A stretch of 63,801 nt of DNA from Methylophilales bacterium LSUCC0135 (GTDB lineage Bacteria > Pseudomonadota > Gammaproteobacteria > Burkholderiales > Methylophilaceae). The stretch is from positions 1 to 63,801 of the forward strand of contig MCAW01000005.1 of NCBI GenBank assembly GCA_001704575.1, read 5' to 3'. The notes below the pieces were generated by a model, which was not told the DNA's origin, made no database searches, and was given only the letters and a program-made list of their open reading frames with translations. The translations under genes were made by a program, and so were the position numbers. Each line of letters opens with the position of its first letter. Position 1 is the first letter of the stretch. Below are positions 56,838-63,801 of the stretch, in pieces.

Positions 56838-58144
56838 CGCACGGCCGCCATCAGTTGTTCGATTTCACTGACGCTTTTGGGCACGGCCGAGGTCAGAATC
56901 TCGCAGCCGTCTGCTGTCACCAACGCATCGTCTTCGATGCGGATACCGATATTCCAGAAGTGCTCGGGTACATCAGCAGCCGGGCGTACATAACAGCCCG
57001 GCTCCACCGTCAGCGTCATGCCGGACGCCAATGGCCGCCATTCGCCCTCTGTGGTTTTGTATTCGCCAGCGTCGTGCACATCCAGACCCAGCCAGTGGCC
57101 GGTACGGTGCATGTAGAAACGGCGGTAGTCGCCGGACTCCAGCACCGCCTCCGGGCTGCCCTTGCACAAGCCGAAATCGATAAATCCGCGCACCAGCACT
57201 TCGAGCGCAGCTTCGTGCGGCTGCTGCCAATGATGACCAGGGCGTATCTGCGCAATGGCGGCTGCCTGCGCCGCCAGCACCAGTTCGTAGAGATCCTTTT
57301 GCGCGGCACTGAATTTGCCGTTGACCGGAAAAGTGCGGGTAATATCGGAAGCATAGCCTTCCAGCTCGCAACCGGCGTCGATCAGCAACAGATCGCCATC
57401 ATTGAGGCGCCGGTTGTTTTCGACATAATGCAGCACGCAGGCATTGGCGCCGCCCGCAACAATCGAGGAATAAGCCGGCGAGCGGCTGCCGTTGCGGTAG
57501 AAATGCTCGAGCAAAACGGCTTCCACTTCAAATTCCATCATGCCAGGGCGGGTCGCCTGCATGGCAGCCACATGCGCCGCCGCCGAGATATTGGCAGCAC
57601 GGCGCATGACATCCTGCTCTTCGACACTCTTGTAAAGACGCATTTCATCAAGCAAAGCGCGCACATCGGCAACATCGGCCGGCGCATGCACGCCGCTGCG
57701 CACCTGGCCGCGAACCTGATTGAGCCAGCCGCCGATACGGCTGTCCCACGGAACATCGACGCCCAGACTGTAAAAAAGCCGTTGCTGATTGGCGATATAG
57801 CCCGGCATCAATACATCCAGCTCCGCGATCGAATGTGCTTCATCAAAACCAAACTGCTGTTGTGCGCCCTGAGGTCCGTAGCGGAATCCATCCCAGATTT
57901 CACGCTCCATGTCCTTGTCGCGGCAGAACAGCACGCTTTTCGGCTGCACTCCGGCAATCAGCACCAGCACTGCCTCCGGTTCGGTAAAGCCGGTGAGGTA
58001 GTAGAAGTAGCTGTCGAAACGGTAGGGATAATGGCTGTCGCGATTACGCACTGCCTCCGGCGCGGTTGGAATGATGGCGACACCTGCGCCCATCTTTTGC
58101 ATCAGTGCCAGTCTGCGTTGCAGAAATTGCCGGGGGTCAATCAT
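56834..58144 (-). CDS. pepP: Xaa-Pro aminopeptidase (aminopeptidase P)
   Basis: A 436-residue M24B metallopeptidase that removes N-terminal residues before proline. It has an N-terminal AMP-N domain (about 1-150), then the pita-bread catalytic domain with metal ligands in LLIDAGCELEGYASDITRTFP (two Asp), HRTGHWLGLDVHD (His) and two Glu near the C terminus. Overlaps ubiH by ATGA. Confidence 0.95.
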   Translation of the reverse strand: MIDPRQFLQRRLALMQKMGAGVAIIPTAPEAVRNRDSHYPYRFDSYFYYLTGFTEPEAVLVLIAGVQPKSVLFCRDKDMEREIWDGFRYGPQGAQQQFGFDEAHSIAELDVLMPGYIANQQRLFYSLGVDVPWDSRIGGWLNQVRGQVRSGVHAPADVADVRALLDEMRLYKSVEEQDVMRRAANISAAAHVAAMQATRPGMMEFEVEAVLLEHFYRNGSRSPAYSSIVAGGANACVLHYVENNRRLNDGDLLLIDAGCELEGYASDITRTFPVNGKFSAAQKDLYELVLAAQAAAIAQIRPGHHWQQPHEAALEVLVRGFIDFGLCKGSPEAVLESGDYRRFYMHRTGHWLGLDVHDAGEYKTTEGEWRPLASGMTLTVEPGCYVRPAADVPEHFWNIGIRIEDDALVTADGCEILTSAVPKSVSEIEQLMAAVR

Positions 58145-58164
58145 GTTGTGCTTTCAAACCTGGT

Positions 58165-59858
<1,694 letters not shown>

Positions 59859-60003
59859 CTGCTTTTGCCTTGTCGCTTTACTTTGTGAATATGGATATTT
59901 CGGTGCGGATGTCGTGGCAAGCGCCAATTATGGATTGCCTAAACACGCGTTTTATGAGATTTTATCACTGACAAAAAATCCTAGCGTCCCATCCCGCAAA
60001 ACA

Positions 60004-62616
60004 ATGCTCAAATCCAATCTCATCGCGATCGCCACAGCCCTGATGCTGGCGGCGAATGAAACACTGCTCGCGATGGATGACGTATCCGGGCCGGAAGCAA
60101 AACCTGCGAAATTCCATCTGGCGCAAAGCCTGTACTCCCCTGACGAGCAGCCGCAGCTCGAACTGGACAGCAGCATCGGCACATCCGCTAGTGAACCCTC
60201 GTCATCACCAGCCACCACCTCCTCACGCGCCGTACTGACCCCTGACACCGAGCTCAAGCTCAAGCTCGAACACGATATCGACATGCCTTATGTTGCGGGC
60301 AGTGAAGATGAAAAATCGGCCTTACCGCCAGGCAGCATCGTCATCGAAGGCGACACCATGGAGTTCCTCCTTGAGCGCCGCATGCGTTCTATCGGCAACG
60401 CCTCGATGAAAAAGGACGACCAGTCGATCTACGGCGACCGAATCGAGTACGACGTGCAGAATGACGAGCTGCATGTGATCGGCAACACCCGCATCGAATT
60501 CGAGAGCCTCAAGGTCTGGGGGCCGGAACTCAGAATGCGGCTTTATGACAACGTCGGCGAGATGAAAAATCCTTCTTTCGAGATGGACAACACCTTCACC
60601 AACCTGCCGCAGGTCGGATTGATCAAGGCGACCGACCTCGCCAGCCGAGATGCGATGAGCCTGGACAATACCCTCAATAATCGCAGCAGCATTCTCAGCC
60701 AGAACATAGAAAGCAAGTCTTCCGATCAGGCACTCGCAGGCACCCCACCAAGTTACTCGCGCGGCGACGCCGAGATGATTTTCTTCGAGGGCGAAAGCCG
60801 CAAGCGCCTGACTTCGGCGCGCTACACCAACTGCGAAGTGGACCGCGACGACTGGTACATCAAGGCCGGCGAGCTTGACCTCGACAATTACACCAAAACC
60901 GGCACCGCGACCAACGCACGCGTCGAGTTCAAGGGCGTGCCGCTGCTCTACACGCCCTGGATGAATTTCTCGTTCATGAATCAGCGCAAGTCTGGCTTTC
61001 TGTCACCCACCATCGGCACCACCAGCCGTAGCGGTTTCGAAGTACAGGTGCCCTACTACTTCAACATCGCACCCGACATGGACGCCACCTTCGGCACACG
61101 CCTGCTGAGCAAGCGCGGCATCCAGCTGCAAGGCGAATTCCGTTATCTGGATGAAAACTATTCCGGCGTCAGCAGTGCCGAGTATCTGCCTTCGGACAAC
61201 CTGTCCGGCGAGAACCGCTACTACTTCAACCTCAACCACCGCCACACCTTCGGCGGCGGCTGGACCGGCGGCTACAACATCGAGCGCGTCTCCGACGACC
61301 AGTACTTCTCCGAGCTGTCGACCCGCATCACTGTCACCAGCCGGGTCAATCTGCCGCAGCAAGCTTTTGTCAATTACGAGGATGACGTCTGGCGATTCAA
61401 TGGTCTGGTGCAGAAGTTCCAGACATTGGACGAGAAATCTTTCCCTTACGAGCGCCTGCCGCAACTGACACTTTCCGGCCTGAAGGACTGGCAATTCGGT
61501 ACCGGCAACCTTTATACGCAATGGGTCAGTTTCGATCGAAAAAAGGATGAGCCCTATACCCTTTCGACACCCCAAGGTACCTTGAACACCGGTGTCACCG
61601 GCAGCCGCTTTACTGCCTACCCCAGTTTCAGCATGCCGTTCGAGCAGCCCTTCGGCTATCTCACCCCCAAGCTGGGTCTGCACTACACCAGCTACAGCCT
61701 GAACAACGCAAGCTATACCCTTAGCAACGTCCCGGGCGAATTTGAATTTGAATCCGGCAACCGCAGTCTGCCGATTTTCAGCCTGGATGGCGGCCTGTTC
61801 TATGAGCGGGAAATGCGTGTGGTCAACAACCGTTACAAACAGACGCTGGAACCGCGGATTTATTATGTCTACATTCCTTATCGCGATCAGTCCATGCTCC
61901 CCATCTTCGACACCAGCGAAGCTGATCTCAACATGGACTCGCTGTTCTCCGAAAACCAGTTCACCGGCAATGATCGCATCAACGACGCCAACCAGCTGAC
62001 GCTGGCGCTGACCACCCGCATGATCGACGCCAACACCGGCCGTCAGCGCCTGGCAGCAACACTGGGCCAGCGTTTCTATTTCTCCGATCAGAAAGTCACC
62101 ATGCCCGGTGTAGCACCAAGAACCAACAACAGTTCCGATATTGTCGCCGTTGTCACTGCTCGCCTCGCCAACGACTGGAATCTCGACCTGGCCTGGCAGT
62201 ACAACACCGACCGCTCGACAACGGTCAAATCGAATGTCGGCGCACGATATAACCCGGAACCCGGCAAGGTGCTGAACCTCAGCTACCGCTATACGGAAGA
62301 CAGTCTCGAACAGATCGATCTTTCAGGACAATGGCCAGTTGGACAAGGCTGGTATGCAATGGGCCGCTGGAACTATTCGATGAAGGAAAACAGTCCGATT
62401 GAAGGCCTCGCCGGCATTGAATATGACGCCGGTTGCTGGCAGGCGCGCACGGTACTGCAACGCGTGTCTACTGCAACGGCTGATGCCAACTATGCGCTTT
62501 ATTTCCAGCTCGAGCTCGGCGGCCTCGCCTCGATCGGCTCCAATCCGCTCTCGCTGTTGCAACGCGGGATTCCCGGTTACAGCGCTTCAAGCCTGATACC
62601 GAACACCTACGAATAA
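60004..62616 (+). CDS. lptD: LPS-assembly outer-membrane protein LptD
   Basis: An outer-membrane barrel that inserts LPS with LptE. It has 870 residues from ATG 60004, which gives a signal peptide ending near residue 24. A variable Ser/Pro-rich stretch precedes the LptA-like domain ([21 protein letters not shown], about 110-215), and a large barrel domain follows. Only two cysteines remain in the whole protein, in YTNCEVDRD and YDAGCWQAR, against four in E. coli LptD. A GTG start at 59914 is unlikely. surA follows after 18 bp. Confidence 0.94.
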   Translation: MLKSNLIAIATALMLAANETLLAMDDVSGPEAKPAKFHLAQSLYSPDEQPQLELDSSIGTSASEPSSSPATTSSRAVLTPDTELKLKLEHDIDMPYVAGSEDEKSALPPGSIVIEGDTMEFLLERRMRSIGNASMKKDDQSIYGDRIEYDVQNDELHVIGNTRIEFESLKVWGPELRMRLYDNVGEMKNPSFEMDNTFTNLPQVGLIKATDLASRDAMSLDNTLNNRSSILSQNIESKSSDQALAGTPPSYSRGDAEMIFFEGESRKRLTSARYTNCEVDRDDWYIKAGELDLDNYTKTGTATNARVEFKGVPLLYTPWMNFSFMNQRKSGFLSPTIGTTSRSGFEVQVPYYFNIAPDMDATFGTRLLSKRGIQLQGEFRYLDENYSGVSSAEYLPSDNLSGENRYYFNLNHRHTFGGGWTGGYNIERVSDDQYFSELSTRITVTSRVNLPQQAFVNYEDDVWRFNGLVQKFQTLDEKSFPYERLPQLTLSGLKDWQFGTGNLYTQWVSFDRKKDEPYTLSTPQGTLNTGVTGSRFTAYPSFSMPFEQPFGYLTPKLGLHYTSYSLNNASYTLSNVPGEFEFESGNRSLPIFSLDGGLFYEREMRVVNNRYKQTLEPRIYYVYIPYRDQSMLPIFDTSEADLNMDSLFSENQFTGNDRINDANQLTLALTTRMIDANTGRQRLAATLGQRFYFSDQKVTMPGVAPRTNNSSDIVAVVTARLANDWNLDLAWQYNTDRSTTVKSNVGARYNPEPGKVLNLSYRYTEDSLEQIDLSGQWPVGQGWYAMGRWNYSMKENSPIEGLAGIEYDAGCWQARTVLQRVSTATADANYALYFQLELGGLASIGSNPLSLLQRGIPGYSASSLIPNTYE

Positions 62617-62634
62617 AGAGATGAGTAAGTTCCC

Positions 62635-63801
62635 ATGAAGCTATCGTTATTCCGCCATCTTTTGCCGATGCTGCTTGCTGGCATCACCCTGGCCGGCAGC
62701 CTGGCCTATGCGGGCGGCGGCGAAATCAGAAAAATCGATCGCATCATCGCCGTCGTCGATCAGCTCGTCATCACTGAAAACGAATTGATCGATCGCATCC
62801 AGACCGTACGCAGCCAGCTGGAAAAGCAGGGCGCAACCGTGCCGCCGCGCGACGTTCTGCAAAAGCAGATTCTTGAGCGCCTTATCAACGATAGGCTGTT
62901 GCTGCAATACGCTGCGCAGACGGGCATCCGTGTCGATGACACCCAGCTCGACAAGACGGTCGAACGCATTGCCGAGCAGAACCAGCTCAGTGTGGCGGAT
63001 TTCCGTTCGGCGCTGGAGCAGGAAGGCATTAGCTACCGCAAGTTCCGCGAAGATATGCGCAACGAAATTACCATCGCCCGCCTGCGCGAGCGCGAAGTGG
63101 AAAACCGCGTCAACGTCACCGAAGCGGAAATCGACAATTACCTGACCACCCAATCGGCTCGTACCGATGTGCAGGATGAATTCGAAATTGCCCACATTCT
63201 CATCCGCACACCGGAAAACAGCTCACCGGAGGAATTACGGGAATTTCGCGAAAAAGCCGAGCAGGCCTTGAAAGAGCTGCAGGCAGGCGCCAATTTTGCC
63301 GCCGTTTCCGCCAGCCTGTCGGACGCGCCCAATGCGCTCGAAGGCGGCAACCTGGGCTGGAAGACTTCAACCCAGATTCCCGATCTGTTCAATGAAGCGC
63401 TGAAGCCGCTGCAACCGGGCGAGCTGACGCCGATACTGCGCAGCCCCAACGGTTTCCACATCCTCAAAATGACCAATCGTCGCGGCGGCACATCGCCCCT
63501 GGTGGTCGATCAGACCAAGGTCAGACACATTCTGATCAAACTGAGCGAGATCGTTTCCGAAAGCGATGCCAAGCAAAAAATGACCATGATCAAGGAACGG
63601 CTCGATAACGGCGCCGATTTCACCGAGCTTGCGCGCCAATACTCGGAAGATGCCTCTGCCAACAATGGTGGCGATCTCGGCTGGGTCAATCCCGGCGATA
63701 CAGTGCCTCAGTTCGAACAGGTGATGAACCAGTTGGCCCCCAATGAAATCAGTGAAGCGGTACGCACACCGTTCGGCTATCACATCATTCAAGTACAGGA
63801 A
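62635..63801 (+). CDS. surA: Periplasmic chaperone / peptidyl-prolyl isomerase SurA (cut by the window edge)
   Basis: The first 389 residues of SurA, open to the right edge. A signal peptide ends at AYA-GG (26-27). The N-terminal chaperone domain follows, then a first parvulin domain (EFEIAHILIRTPEN...GGNLGW...NGFHILKM) and a second (KVRHILIKLSE...NNGGDLGWVNPGDTVPQFE). It helps fold outer-membrane proteins, LptD among them, and lies directly behind lptD in the usual lptD-surA order; pdxA and ksgA would be expected beyond the edge. Confidence 0.94.
   Translation, partial: MKLSLFRHLLPMLLAGITLAGSLAYAGGGEIRKIDRIIAVVDQLVITENELIDRIQTVRSQLEKQGATVPPRDVLQKQILERLINDRLLLQYAAQTGIRVDDTQLDKTVERIAEQNQLSVADFRSALEQEGISYRKFREDMRNEITIARLREREVENRVNVTEAEIDNYLTTQSARTDVQDEFEIAHILIRTPENSSPEELREFREKAEQALKELQAGANFAAVSASLSDAPNALEGGNLGWKTSTQIPDLFNEALKPLQPGELTPILRSPNGFHILKMTNRRGGTSPLVVDQTKVRHILIKLSEIVSESDAKQKMTMIKERLDNGADFTELARQYSEDASANNGGDLGWVNPGDTVPQFEQVMNQLAPNEISEAVRTPFGYHIIQVQE

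Overview
This window looks like the chromosome of a free-living betaproteobacterium, most likely a member of the Nitrosomonadales (Gallionellaceae, Sulfuricellaceae or Methylophilaceae relatives). That placement rests on gene order (lolC-lolD-comEC-exbB-exbD-msbA-lpxK-ycaR-kdsB; yqgE-ruvX-pyrR-pyrB-pyrC'; pilT-pilU divergent from yggS-proC-yggT; ubi-pepP-murU-amgK divergent from lptD-surA), on protein style and on a moderate GC content. The genus cannot be fixed by reading alone. Coding density is very high. I see no insertion sequence, prophage, integrase or CRISPR array, so this is mainly core genome with a small accessory patch at about 35.8-40.4 kb.

Layout. 1-556 (minus): leader and promoter of an rRNA operon whose 16S gene lies beyond the left edge, preceded by an initiator tRNA-Met gene with its own promoter. 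593-9852 (minus): a nine-gene envelope operon for lipoprotein release (LolCD), DNA uptake (ComEC), an ExbB/ExbD motor, lipid A flipping and phosphorylation (MsbA, LpxK) and KDO activation (KdsB). mltB follows at 9.9-10.9 kb. 11060-17318 (plus): riboflavin genes, then yqgE-ruvX-pyrR-pyrB and a catalytically dead dihydroorotase, joined by stop/start overlaps, then a Tat-exported FecR-domain protein. 17352-23847: pilus retraction ATPases, PLP homeostasis and proline synthesis, RNase G and Maf. 23.9-30.7 kb: marC, nudJ-mnmA, nhaR divergent from htpX, a TerC-type membrane protein, a GST and nadC. 30.9-35.1 kb: ilvB-ilvH-ilvC and psd.

35.2-40.4 kb is the most distinctive region: rppH; a seven-bladed YVTN propeller protein with a periplasmic MxaD-like protein; a type IV pilin gene under a near-perfect sigma-54 promoter; and a membrane sulfatase-fold enzyme with threonine in place of the sulfatase cysteine. 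40.4-48.9 kb holds an esterase, xseB-ispA-dxs, folE2, a 59-bp tandem repeat, an MFS transporter, aroC, an amidotransferase and rluE. 48.9-53.6 kb holds icd, a cold-shock gene and pilB-pilC, again behind a sigma-54-type promoter. 53.7-63.8 kb holds dsbC, two ubiquinone hydroxylases, pepP, the MurU/AmgK recycling pair, lptD and the start of surA, which is cut by the right edge.

How the genes work together. Two themes dominate. One is outer-envelope construction: lipid A, KDO, Lol, LptD, SurA, DsbC and peptidoglycan recycling. The other is type IV pili with ComEC, which together suggest natural competence or twitching. I found no clearly new multi-gene system. The best leads are the pilA-linked phosphotransferase-like enzyme, a set of start codons sitting where transcription should begin (candidate leaderless mRNAs), the paired sigma-54 pilus promoters, and the repeat after folE2.
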